A stretch of DNA of 64,000 bases, from the NCBI GenBank assembly GCA_040218875.1, contig JAVJQP010000048.1, one strand, 5' to 3'. The DNA comes from Coleofasciculus sp937127375. GTDB taxonomy: Bacteria; Cyanobacteriota; Cyanobacteriia; Cyanobacteriales; Coleofasciculaceae. The notes under the pieces are model-generated. The model was given only the letters and a program-made list of their open reading frames with translations. It was not told where the DNA came from and made no database searches. The position numbers and the translations under genes are program-made. Below are positions 26,080 through 34,476 of the stretch, in pieces. Every line of letters starts with the position of its first letter. Position 1 is the stretch's first letter.

Positions 26080-26394
26080 CTAAAAATCTATCTCTCCATC
26101 CCGAAGTTCTTCATACAGCAGATCCAATCCGATTAAGACTTTTTCGCGATCAGACAGATCCCCAATAATTTTTCGCACTGGAGGCGGTAAAACTTTCGCT
26201 AGAGTTGGCGTTGCCAAAATTTTATCTTCCTCGGCAAGTTGAGGACTTTTGAGAACATCAATCACTTTCAGGGCGTAAACCCCTTGAAATTCCTGTTCCA
26301 GGATATTTTTGAGGGTTTTCAATGCTGTAACTGAGTGGGGAGTATTCCCAGCCACATAAAGCTTGAGGACATAAGTTTTTTTTAGGGGACTCAT
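26080..26394 (-). CDS. kaiB: Circadian clock protein KaiB
   Basis: About 104 residues from ATG 26394 (MSPLKKTYVLKLYVAGNTPH), which gives the usual family length; an ATG at 26406 (MANPMSP) is an equally possible start. Contains the fold-switching core VLKLYVAGNTPHSVTALKTL, VIDVLKSPQLAEEDKILATP and TPTLAKVLPPPVRKIIGDLS. KaiB binds phosphorylated KaiC, sequesters KaiA and so starts dephosphorylation. 118 bases separate it from kaiA, room for its own promoter as known in Synechococcus. No Shine-Dalgarno decides the start. Confidence 0.97.
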   Translation of the reverse strand: MSPLKKTYVLKLYVAGNTPHSVTALKTLKNILEQEFQGVYALKVIDVLKSPQLAEEDKILATPTLAKVLPPPVRKIIGDLSDREKVLIGLDLLYEELRDGEIDF

Positions 26395-26512
26395 AGGGTT
26401 AGCCATTACTAATAAGCGAAGGATAGTTGCCAATTTAAAAGTAACCCGGAAGAAATTCGTTCACCGTTGACGTTGATGGGTCGGGAGCGAATTGCTAATA
26501 CCACAATTATAA

Positions 26513-27430
26513 TTATAACTCTCTGGGAATCGAGCGACGATACATTTCACCTAAATGAGCAATTACATCGATCAGTGTTAGGCGATAGTCTGTGAGAATA
26601 TCTTCATTGCGACCCTCTAGCTTGAGTTGTTGTGCAAAATCATCCATCAAATCCATGTGAATTTCTACAATCTTAGAAACGGATATATCGGCAAAAAATG
26701 CTTCATTTACTAAATTATCAATTAACTGGTTAATCGCGGTTTCTTGACTGAAGTACATTAAAACAATGTCACGATAATCACTCTTAAGCTGTTCGATCAG
26801 TTTACTTTTTTCATTTTGAGGTAAATAGCGAAAGAAAAACTGAGGATTTCGTTTATAGTAAACACCGAGATATCCCAGTCGCTCTTTGAGTTTTTCAGAT
26901 AACCGATACTGCTGCTTCATTAAAGAACCCCGATGAATTTCCTCGGTTTTCTTATCCGCATTAGCCAGAAGAGTGGGCAAGTTGCAGTTCGGAGAAAGGG
27001 AAAGGAACTGGGTAATTGCCTGTTCTAGGGAATGTTCTATGTCAGAGACTTGGCTACTATCGAGTCGAACTTCAGCGGCGTGACACAAGTAATGCACCTC
27101 CCCTGGTGTACAACGAACGGTTGTCTGAATTTGGTTTGACTGAGTATTTGTGACAACAACAGAATCATTGTTTTTTGATTCTTTGGGAAAAACAAGTAGA
27201 GGAAGCAGGGTTCCTTGTTCATACAACTGATTAATAACGGGTGGTAAGGAGTCGTCATCTTGCAGCACTAAACAATCGATATGCTGCTGTTTTTGTTCCA
27301 CAAACTCCAGAAACTCAGAGGCTGAGTTCGCGATCGATAACAGATAGCGATCGCCACTTAAAACCTGGCTCAGTGACTGCGCCAGGGCTGGGGAATGAAC
27401 AAAAATACCAATTGACAGTTGAGGATGCAA
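26513..27430 (-). CDS. kaiA: Circadian clock protein KaiA, full length
   Basis: 305 residues, the long form: N-terminal pseudo-receiver (about 1-135: LSIGIFVHSPALAQSLSQVL, CLVLQDDDSLPPV) that lacks a usable phospho-acceptor context, and the C-terminal four-helix dimer domain (LKERLGYLGVYYKRNPQFFF, LMDDFAQQLKLEGRNEDILT, DYRLTLIDVIAHLGEMYRR) that binds KaiC's tail and stimulates autophosphorylation. Some filamentous strains carry only the short form, so the long form is informative. First gene of the kai cluster; a 300-base divergent region separates it from the hybrid kinase. Confidence 0.97.
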   Translation of the reverse strand: MHPQLSIGIFVHSPALAQSLSQVLSGDRYLLSIANSASEFLEFVEQKQQHIDCLVLQDDDSLPPVINQLYEQGTLLPLLVFPKESKNNDSVVVTNTQSNQIQTTVRCTPGEVHYLCHAAEVRLDSSQVSDIEHSLEQAITQFLSLSPNCNLPTLLANADKKTEEIHRGSLMKQQYRLSEKLKERLGYLGVYYKRNPQFFFRYLPQNEKSKLIEQLKSDYRDIVLMYFSQETAINQLIDNLVNEAFFADISVSKIVEIHMDLMDDFAQQLKLEGRNEDILTDYRLTLIDVIAHLGEMYRRSIPREL

Positions 27431-27734
27431 AACGATAGAACTTTAATGTTGAAAAACAACCTTACCAATTGCCGAGTTGAAGTTCTCGACTGTAACGTAT
27501 TTTAACAAAATTTTTCTAAAGTTAATTAACATTACGTTAAGTACTCTAAGAATTGTAAGTAATTGTAAGCATTTTGCCCTTTACCCCCCCAATCGAGAGC
27601 AATAATTGATCTAGAGCGGTGGTTGTGCTGGTCAGCAGAGCAAGTCCCTGGCGCTATTCGGCTTATGGGCAACTTAATACTTTATAGCCTGCGACCTAGC
27701 CGCTTCCCCTGATTTGAGCTAATTGGTCATATCC
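27431..27734. promoter_or_regulatory. Divergent control region between kaiA and the hybrid kinase
   Basis: About 300 bases with an AT-rich core (27490-27560, TTAACAAAATTTTTC, TTAATTAACATTACGTTAAG). It must contain the kaiA promoter and that of the kinase gene. No specific operator could be assigned by eye. Confidence 0.5.
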
Positions 27735-30700
27735 ATGTCAACTCCCAGTTTAAGAGAATGTGCTGCTCCTGTTCCGATTTGTTCCCAAACCACTGATCTA
27801 ACTACCCTACTGGAGATTTTTCACGGATCAGGGAGTGACTCGATTGTTGTGGTTAGTGAGCAGCACTATCCTCTGGGAGTCGTGAATCTGCGACAGGTTA
27901 TGCCCCATCTCCTGACCGGGGCGACGTCAGCAGCAACTCTAGGAACAACCGCAACTAGAGATTTCTCTCAACGGCTCTCGGAATTGGAACCCTCTGTAAT
28001 TGAACCCCTAGAGATTCTACCAGCATCGTTGACAATCAGCCAGTTCTGGACTATCTTAACCGACTTAGGTAGGGGAAAACCAGACACACCCTTCGATACA
28101 TCCAACATTCCCTACCCGGAAGGTTCCAGACAATGGGCATTAGTCGAACCCAATGGTAAATTTTTGGGATTGCTCAATAGCTGGCAATTATTGAAATTCT
28201 TAGCACCATTACCCCAGACTGAGGATGTAGAGACGTCACATGGAACGTCTCTACGTCAGGGCGGGTTTTGTCCAAACGTTACCCTCAATAGCCAAAAGCA
28301 AGTTTCATTACCCGCCCCGACAAACCATTCCCTCGAGAGTCGCGAAGGGTTCCCCAATCCCCAATCACCCTTAATCCAACTCCTCGAACAACTACCCCTA
28401 CCCCTGAGTTTACAAACCGCAACCGGGCAAGTCTTGTCCGAAAATCGGGCTTGGCGTCAGCAGATAGGGTTATCCTGGGAGCATCCAACTGGGATAGAGT
28501 CAACCTCGGTTGAATCACCATCCAATGTAGGTATCCTCAGCCATAACACTCAGCCCGACTCAACCCGCTACTGTGCAAATGGGCAGACAAATTCTCAGGT
28601 AGCAGAACCATTAGCGGTAGCTGAACCGAACCCCACCCATAAGCCGCTCAACAGTAGGGAGAAGCCAGTAACTTGGGGGGTTGGTGATCAAACTCAGCCA
28701 ACATTCACGTCCCCTAGAGCGATGGGTTATGACTGTGCAGGCGATCGCACCCACCTCATGGCAACAGATGCTCAACATCCAGAACTTGAGTCTACAGCGA
28801 CATCTCAGTATCCTCAAGACTTACGCAGGGATGGGGAAACCCTAGAAATGACGAAAAAAATCCAGGATCGCCAGTTTGTGTTGACCAAAATGCCTCTACC
28901 TCCCTGGTTGTTCCCCGAATTGACAACTGAGGATTGGAAAGACATACCATGGAAAGACGCACCATGGCACAAAAATACACTCAATCCCCCTAATTCACAG
29001 CTTTGGTTAGTCATGGCGCAAGACACGACGGCTCAACAGCAAGTCGCTCAAGAACTGACTGCCAAAAATGCGGATTTAGTCCAACTCAACCGCCTGAAAG
29101 ACGAGTTTTTAGCCTGTATTAGCCACGAACTGAAGACGCCACTCACCGCCGTTTTAGGATTATCAACCCTGCTCAAAGACCAGTTATTAGGCGAACTCAA
29201 TGAGCGTCAAGCGCGTTATGCTCGGTTGATTTACCAAAATGGGCGTCAACTGATGGCAGTGGTCAATGATATTCTGGATCTAACGCGCATGGAAACGGGT
29301 CAGCTTGAACTGACGTTAGAACCAGTGCAGATTCAAAGCCTGTGCGATCGCGCTTATCAACAAGCCCTGCAAGTCTACTCAGACAACAATCCTAACCACG
29401 AAGGCGCAACCCCCGACATCTCCTTTGTCTTAGACATCGAACCCGGTCTAGACACCATGATTGCCGACGAACTACGGCTGCGGCAAATGCTGGCACATCT
29501 GCTATCCAATGCACTCAAATTTACCGAGACTGAGAACACCATTGGTTTAAAGGTTAACAATAAAGATGGCTGGATAGCCTTTACCATCTGGGACACAGGG
29601 ATTGGCATTCCCGAAGACAAGCAGCACTTGATTTTCCAGAAATTCCAGCAGTTGGAAGAACCGCTCACTCGTCAGTTTGAGGGGACAGGGTTAGGATTAG
29701 TCTTAACCCAACGCTTGGCTCGCTTGCATGGAGGAGATATCTCGTTTATCTCTAAAAACGGCAACGGTAGCGAGTTTACCCTGCTCCTTCCCCCCTGTCC
29801 ACCTTCTGGCAGGGATTTGGCAGAGACTCAGGACTGGGGACAGGCAAACACCAACGTCCCATCCCCCAATCGTAACCGCTTGGTGTTAATTGTCGAAACT
29901 GTACCCCGGTATCTAGAAAGCCTGACGGTGCAGCTAAAACAGTTAGGCTACTGGGTGATCAATGCTCGTTCTGGTTCAGAAGCACTCTCCAAAGCTCGTA
30001 GCTTACAACCGAGCATCATTTTACTCAATCCTCTTCTCCCACAAGTTTCGGGTTGGGATGTACTGACATTACTTAAGTCTGATCTGCAAACCCGTCACAT
30101 TTCCATCTTAGTTACAGCGACTCAAGCTGAAAAAGAACAGGCTGATCAAAATAATGCCGATGGCTTCTTAAGTTTACCGGTTCAAGAGGAAGCATTAGCC
30201 AAAAACCTGACTCGCTTGGGTAAACATCAGCCTCCCGCCAATCAGGTTCTAACCCTGCTTTATCTGAGTGCGGGGTTAGTCGAGGTTCCCCCGGAATCGT
30301 CAAGACTAATTTATCAGTTAACTGATATACTCAGTTGCCAACATTCAGATCTAAAATACCGGGTACTGGAAGCCGATGATATAGAACAGGCAGAATTATT
30401 GGCGCGGGTTTGGCATCCGGATATTGTTTTGCTCGACGGGGCTGGGATCAACGATCCCCCAAGTTACTTTAAAACCTATTCGTTATATCCCGCATTAGCG
30501 GAGCTACCCCTGATTACCCTAGATCATCAAACCACACAAGCCGCTAATCAAGCGATCGGTCTTTCTGTCTATCCCTGTTTAGCCCCAGATAACCCCCAGA
30601 AAATTACCACACTGCTGCAAGTGATTCAAATTGCGGCTGGCGTGAGTCGCAAGTCGAGTATTCTGATCTTTGATCTGGGCGACACTCAAGGAGTTAGTCC

Positions 30701-31118
30701 CAAAGATCACGCTTTCAACACAAATCCCGTTACACCTTACACCCCTTGGCTACGGGCATTGATTCAATATCTACAAGCGGCTGGATTTAGAAGTCTATTC
30801 TCCCAGTGTTGGTCAGATGTCTACCATCAACTTCAAGCACAAATGGTTGATGTACTGCTGATTCGGATCAAGGATATTGAAAATGATTTGGGCATGGTTC
30901 AAGGATTAAAAGAGTTGAATCAGCTCCCGAATCGACCCCCGATTCTTTTGCTGGATCATCGATTGCCCGATTCCTCCCTCAATGTTAGACTCTCTGAGTC
31001 TGATAAAATAACGACGGAATTAGAGTCGCAATTGCAAAGCGTTGCTACTAAAGTTTTGTCCGGTCGTTCCTATTCCATGAGTCAATTGTTAGAACAAATT
31101 CATCAGGTTCTCGGCTAA
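27735..31118 (+). CDS. Hybrid histidine kinase with CBS-like input and three degenerate receivers, next to kaiABC
   Basis: About 1127 residues from ATG 27735 (a TTG lies 12 bases earlier). Order: CBS-like sensor (about 5-150, DSIVVVSEQHYPLGVVNLRQ), low-complexity linker, PAS-like piece (LLEQLPLPLSLQTATGQVLS), HisKA with His464 in CISHELKTPLTAVLG, ATPase with LSNALKFTE, WDTGIGIPEDK and FEGTGLGLVL, then three receiver-like domains. In the first the phospho-acceptor is Asn765 (ILLNPLLPQVSGWDV); the second keeps LLDGAG in a poor context; the third has none. The linker at 165-195 is encoded by two intergenic repeats. Divergent from kaiA. Pseudo-receivers recall CikA and KaiA, so a clock input/output role is plausible but inferred. 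Confidence 0.88.
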   Translation: MSTPSLRECAAPVPICSQTTDLTTLLEIFHGSGSDSIVVVSEQHYPLGVVNLRQVMPHLLTGATSAATLGTTATRDFSQRLSELEPSVIEPLEILPASLTISQFWTILTDLGRGKPDTPFDTSNIPYPEGSRQWALVEPNGKFLGLLNSWQLLKFLAPLPQTEDVETSHGTSLRQGGFCPNVTLNSQKQVSLPAPTNHSLESREGFPNPQSPLIQLLEQLPLPLSLQTATGQVLSENRAWRQQIGLSWEHPTGIESTSVESPSNVGILSHNTQPDSTRYCANGQTNSQVAEPLAVAEPNPTHKPLNSREKPVTWGVGDQTQPTFTSPRAMGYDCAGDRTHLMATDAQHPELESTATSQYPQDLRRDGETLEMTKKIQDRQFVLTKMPLPPWLFPELTTEDWKDIPWKDAPWHKNTLNPPNSQLWLVMAQDTTAQQQVAQELTAKNADLVQLNRLKDEFLACISHELKTPLTAVLGLSTLLKDQLLGELNERQARYARLIYQNGRQLMAVVNDILDLTRMETGQLELTLEPVQIQSLCDRAYQQALQVYSDNNPNHEGATPDISFVLDIEPGLDTMIADELRLRQMLAHLLSNALKFTETENTIGLKVNNKDGWIAFTIWDTGIGIPEDKQHLIFQKFQQLEEPLTRQFEGTGLGLVLTQRLARLHGGDISFISKNGNGSEFTLLLPPCPPSGRDLAETQDWGQANTNVPSPNRNRLVLIVETVPRYLESLTVQLKQLGYWVINARSGSEALSKARSLQPSIILLNPLLPQVSGWDVLTLLKSDLQTRHISILVTATQAEKEQADQNNADGFLSLPVQEEALAKNLTRLGKHQPPANQVLTLLYLSAGLVEVPPESSRLIYQLTDILSCQHSDLKYRVLEADDIEQAELLARVWHPDIVLLDGAGINDPPSYFKTYSLYPALAELPLITLDHQTTQAANQAIGLSVYPCLAPDNPQKITTLLQVIQIAAGVSRKSSILIFDLGDTQGVSPKDHAFNTNPVTPYTPWLRALIQYLQAAGFRSLFSQCWSDVYHQLQAQMVDVLLIRIKDIENDLGMVQGLKELNQLPNRPPILLLDHRLPDSSLNVRLSESDKITTELESQLQSVATKVLSGRSYSMSQLLEQIHQVLG
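28227..28318. repeat. Two intergenic-type repeats inside the kinase coding sequence
   Basis: 28227-28254 is an imperfect palindrome (GTAGAGACGT ... ACGTCTCTAC) of the same family as 16557-16583 and 33607-33640. 28259-28318 is a GGGCGGGTTT ... CCCGCCCC element. Together they encode about 30 residues in frame in the linker. Confidence 0.8.
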
Positions 31119-31132
31119 GGTATATCCAAGCC

Positions 31133-31166
31133 AGATCCCCGACAACTCCTACGAAGTCGGGGATCT
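31133..31166. repeat. 34-bp hairpin repeat, copy 2
   Basis: Identical to 7597-7630; 11-bp stem. Lies 14 bases after the kinase stop codon, between convergent genes, and could terminate both. Confidence 0.75.
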
Positions 31167-31182
31167 CTGTTCTTATCAGTGA

Positions 31183-31332
31183 TTAACGATCAACAATTAA
31201 TTTGGTATGAATTCCTAGATAAGAGTGGCTGCCAATTCTCACCTCTAAATTTGAGGCTCTGTCGAAATAGACGATAGTCGCGGTAATCATCGCGAGTCCG
31301 AGGAGAATGACGCTAATATCATTTTTTTCCAT
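31183..31332 (-). CDS. Small membrane protein (49 aa)
   Basis: Minus strand ATG at 31332 to TAA 31183-31185 encodes 49 residues starting MEKNDISVILLGLAMITATI and ending IHTKLIVDR. One membrane helix covers about residues 6-23; the rest is a short polar tail. The composition is protein-like and no other gene covers the interval. No clear Shine-Dalgarno. Function unknown; it may be a small regulator or subunit, or a remnant. Confidence 0.5.
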   Translation of the reverse strand: MEKNDISVILLGLAMITATIVYFDRASNLEVRIGSHSYLGIHTKLIVDR

Positions 31333-31806
31333 GGTAGTATGCCTTCATTGCTGATACCTTCAACAATAGACGGCTGACTCTATCCGGAGAAAATACAAAG
31401 GGCAAGTTGCTGAATTGACTAGGGGATAAGGGTTTCACTTAACCAAGATTGGGGAACGGTTCGCCTTGGGGAGTGGACAATTTCTCAGCTAGCACGGCTC
31501 AGGGATATAGGAGATGGGGAAGATGAGGGCGGGTTTAGTCAAGTTATTGGTTTGTGGCAAAATGTTATCTGTAAAACCCGCCCCTACACGCTTGGATGAG
31601 GGATATAGCGCTTTCCCAGCCTGTGAGGTACACCTAAATGTAGGGGGCAATGTAGGGGCGCAAAGCTTGCGCCCTTAACGATGTATCGCATCAAACCGGA
31701 AATTGCTATATAGGAGATGGGGAAGATGAGGGCGGGTTTAGTTAAGTTATTGGTTTGTGGCAAAATGTTATCTGTAAAACCCGCCCCTACACGCCTATTC
31801 CTGGTT
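31333..31806. repeat. Intergenic region with an 85-bp direct duplication
   Basis: 31506-31590 and 31709-31793 differ at a single base and each contain a complete GGGCGGGTTT ... AAACCCGCCCC element preceded by TATAGGAGATGGGGAAGATG. Between them lies a short GGGGGCAATGTAGGGGCG run. No gene supported. Confidence 0.85.
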
Positions 31807-32418
31807 TCAATGTAAATCTTCCTCCCAAATCCCGATATAGATTCGTCCCTCTTGTTGGCGTTCAATCACGCCTTCGAGATAGTCTAGCTGAAAGGAAAAC
31901 TGCCGAGATTGACGTTGCCACACTTGTTCTAATCCCTGTTGGATTTGCTGGTTCAGCTTGCACCCTAACATTCCATTCAATGTCAACAGTGCTGTCTGGG
32001 AATCAACTTCAGCCGTAAAGGAGGCTTCGGTTTGTCGAATTCGTAGAGAATTTCGGTCAAACAGAAAACCTAAGCTAATCTGATCCGGTATTAATTCATA
32101 GAATACAGCACGAGTATTGGGCCAATAACCGCGTGCGGTTCCGGTGGGAGCGCCTAATAAACGCATCACATCTTCTTTGGTAATTCCTGGCTGAAAGGCG
32201 GGAATGCCAACGCCTGTCGGGACTTCTCGACATCGATTTTCAATCATGTCCCCTAGAGGAGGTGGAAAGACGTTGATGGATTCTAAGGGGAATGTAGAGG
32301 GTTTTGAGGCAAGTAGTAAACTCAGTTGTAACCGCGTCAGTGGTGAGAAAAATTGAGCGGATAGCACGATGGAAAAAATCTCGGCTATCAGAAAATTTGT
32401 AATGATGACTATTCCCAT
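31807..32418 (-). CDS. Exported hypothetical protein
   Basis: 203 residues. N-terminal hydrophobic segment (GIVIITNFLIAEIFSIVLSA) acts as signal or anchor. After a Pro-rich stretch comes the motif PGITKEDVMRLLGAPTGTAR and GYWPNTRAVFYELIP, which resembles SmpA/OmlA-like small domains in which a helix precedes GxPT and a strand. Residues 150-200 form a helical/amphipathic tail. Probably periplasmic or thylakoid lumen. Conserved in cyanobacteria as far as I can judge, but of unknown function. Confidence 0.6.
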   Translation of the reverse strand: MGIVIITNFLIAEIFSIVLSAQFFSPLTRLQLSLLLASKPSTFPLESINVFPPPLGDMIENRCREVPTGVGIPAFQPGITKEDVMRLLGAPTGTARGYWPNTRAVFYELIPDQISLGFLFDRNSLRIRQTEASFTAEVDSQTALLTLNGMLGCKLNQQIQQGLEQVWQRQSRQFSFQLDYLEGVIERQQEGRIYIGIWEEDLH

Positions 32419-32601
32419 GACTATTTTCTTAAGATTTATAGAGGTATGTATAGCACCGGAGATAATCTGTTTATGCTACCTAATTTAGGGTAATTAAAAC
32501 GTTTTAATAGGATTAGATTTATACTCAAAAATGACGCAATTTTTAGGACTATCAAAACATTACGCCTTAAATAATTCGGTTAGAAAACTGTCGCTCGTTT
32601 T

Positions 32602-32878
32602 TTACGAGTAAATCATTTTTCTGGTCATCCCGCCATCAATGATAAAATTCGCACCCGTCACAAATATCTGGACTGAGGCTAATGGCAAGGGCATGAGTTT
32701 TTGAATAAATTGAATTGAACCAAGGGGTTGAAACTCGGCGGCTGTAGCTGTTCCGGCTTCTGGATCAATTTCTGCGATCGCGACGTTCATTCCCTGTTCT
32801 AGGAAGGCTTTCGCGATCGCGAAAGCCAATCCCTTGTCCGCCTCCGGTAACAATGGCGACTTTCCTGTGCCAGCTCAT
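32602..32878 (-). pseudogene. Short-chain dehydrogenase/reductase pseudogene (frameshift and internal deletion)
   Basis: From ATG 32878 the frame opens MSWHRKVAIVTGGGQGIG, the classic NAD(P)-binding TGxxxGIG of SDR enzymes, then shifts by one base at about 32832. In the next frame it continues AFAIAKAFLEQGMNVAIAEI, then jumps directly from about residue 60 to the C-terminal NFIIDGGMTRKMIYS. The catalytic Tyr-x-x-x-Lys region and some 160 residues are gone. So the gene has one frameshift plus a large internal deletion and cannot make an enzyme. Confidence 0.85.
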
Positions 32879-32898
32879 CGGTTATTATCCCCTAATCG

Positions 32899-33558
32899 TT
32901 AGGATTGAGCCGCCCGTTGTTGTTTAAGATAGGCAAACACTGACTTATCGCCAATGTCAGGGGGAATCGGCTGCATTGCCTTACGCACAGCAAAGACTAA
33001 AAATAGAACTGTCCAAAGTCCTAAAAGCACCTGTTCCCCCGTTGCGGGTAACATATTAACTAAATGTCCCAGTAATAAGACGGGTACTAGGGGAGTCAGA
33101 AGTTTAGTTTCAAAGCGGTTAAAACAAAAGGCTTCTTTAAAGTAAATCCCGGTTAACGCCACAAACACAAAGCCAATCCCGAACAGGGTAACGGGTTGGT
33201 TATACACGAAAAGGGCGAGGGGTTCGCTAGTCTGGATGGCGAACACACCAGCCGCAATCGTGCCAATTCCCCAAAACAGTTGTAGGAGACGGTGTAGGGG
33301 GGCTAAATAGATATGAATCGTTGCCAAACTCACGCCTAACGCTATACAGAACAAGCCATATAGGGGCGTGAGGGCGGTTAAAATGGTGGGATTATCCGGT
33401 TGCCACAAGACCAACCCACTAGCGATCGCAAAACTCAATGCCGCAATTATCAGGCTACTGCGGTATACAATAACCCCGACGCGATCGCTGTCGGTAATCG
33501 TAAATTCGCCAAATTGACCCTGGTACACCTCAGAGTCCCATTGTTGCTGTAATACCAT
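32899..33558 (-). CDS. DUF2301 integral membrane protein
   Basis: 219 residues from ATG 33558, chosen because GAGGAG lies 10 bases upstream and because the family begins close to QGQFGEFTITDSDRVGVIVY; a longer frame to 33624 would be read through a palindrome. Six to seven membrane helices (SLIIAALSFAIASGLVLW, LTPLYGLFCIALGVSLATIH, LLQLFWGIGTIAAGVFAIQ and so on) and the conserved GIYFKEAFCFNRFETKLLTP. Found in cyanobacteria and plastid lineages; function not established. Confidence 0.8.
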   Translation of the reverse strand: MVLQQQWDSEVYQGQFGEFTITDSDRVGVIVYRSSLIIAALSFAIASGLVLWQPDNPTILTALTPLYGLFCIALGVSLATIHIYLAPLHRLLQLFWGIGTIAAGVFAIQTSEPLALFVYNQPVTLFGIGFVFVALTGIYFKEAFCFNRFETKLLTPLVPVLLLGHLVNMLPATGEQVLLGLWTVLFLVFAVRKAMQPIPPDIGDKSVFAYLKQQRAAQS

Positions 33559-33606
33559 GTTTATCTCATCTCCTCTCAATACCACGAGGTAACTGGGAAA
33601 GCCCTG

Positions 33607-33640
33607 ACTGTAGAGACGTTGCATGCAACGTCTCTACAGT
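33607..33640. repeat. Perfect 34-bp palindrome
   Basis: Every base pairs from ACTGTAGAGACG outward-in to the centre TGCATGCA. Member of the GTAGAGACG palindrome family also found at 16557-16583, 22778-22807 and, within a coding sequence, 28227-28254. Lies upstream of the DUF2301 gene. Confidence 0.85.
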
Positions 33641-33672
33641 CTCCCAGCCAATGCCCTCTGTCTTTATATAAT

Positions 33673-34476
33673 TTAGCCTTTCATTTCAGTGGTGACAGCC
33701 ACGTCTACCCTATTTCCTAACTCTAACTGCAACTCAGATTGAGCGCTACCGCAATTCACCGCAATTTCAACCCAACCGTGACTCCCAATTAAGGCGATGA
33801 GTTCTCCTAAAGGGCGATCGCTATAGGTTTGATTCGTGGGGATCTGGCGCTGATTTATCGTGACTGACCAAGTTTTTCCCGTCACGTCAGAGGCGGGAAT
33901 GTTGGTGATTAGGTTACCGAAATGGTCAATATACTGGATAGAACCCGTGATCCCCGTCGCGGTTTTGGTCAATTCTGGAATCGGCAATTGTACCAGAGTG
34001 CTGGGTTCGATCACCGATCCCAACTCTGCTAAGGGAACACCACTGGCAAGATGTGCGCCGACGGGGGCAAATATATCTCGACCATGGAATGTTTGACTAG
34101 GGGTGGGGGTGCGCCAGAATTCTGGGTTAGTGAGTTCAACGGCAAAAACAATCGTACTTTGGGTTAAAATACCGCTAAACAATCCATTATCGGGTCCAAC
34201 CAAGAAACCGTCATCCGCTTGTAGCGCGATCGCACGGCGCTGACTACCGACACCGGGATCAACCACAGCGATATGGATGGTGCGATCGGGAAAATAGGGA
34301 TAGGCGTTCATCAGGTTAAATCGGGCGGCGGCGATGTTTTGCCGAGGAATCTCGTGGGTAAGATCGATGATGGTGAGGGCGGGGTTAATTTGGGCGATGA
34401 CGCCTTTCATGACTCCCACGTAGACATCGTTAATTCCAAAGTCGCTTAATAGGGTGATGATTGGGGTTTGAGACAT
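33673..34476 (-). CDS. S-adenosyl-L-methionine hydroxide adenosyltransferase (DUF62)
   Basis: 267 residues. Motifs of the family: ITLLSDFGINDVYVGVMKGV, IIDLTHEIPRQNI, VDPGVGSQRRAIAL and GPDNGLFSGIL, with the C-terminal domain opening YIDHFGNLITNIPASD. These enzymes use hydroxide to split SAM into adenosine and methionine; fluorinase and chlorinase are relatives, but the halogen-specific loop is not apparent. The Asp, Arg and His water-activating side chains fall in the listed motifs. Monocistronic by appearance. Confidence 0.9.
   Translation of the reverse strand: MSQTPIITLLSDFGINDVYVGVMKGVIAQINPALTIIDLTHEIPRQNIAAARFNLMNAYPYFPDRTIHIAVVDPGVGSQRRAIALQADDGFLVGPDNGLFSGILTQSTIVFAVELTNPEFWRTPTPSQTFHGRDIFAPVGAHLASGVPLAELGSVIEPSTLVQLPIPELTKTATGITGSIQYIDHFGNLITNIPASDVTGKTWSVTINQRQIPTNQTYSDRPLGELIALIGSHGWVEIAVNCGSAQSELQLELGNRVDVAVTTEMKG

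Noticed and set aside
33559..33624. N-terminal extension of the DUF2301 protein
   Set aside because: It would be read through a 34-bp palindrome, while a better ribosome site precedes the ATG at 33558.
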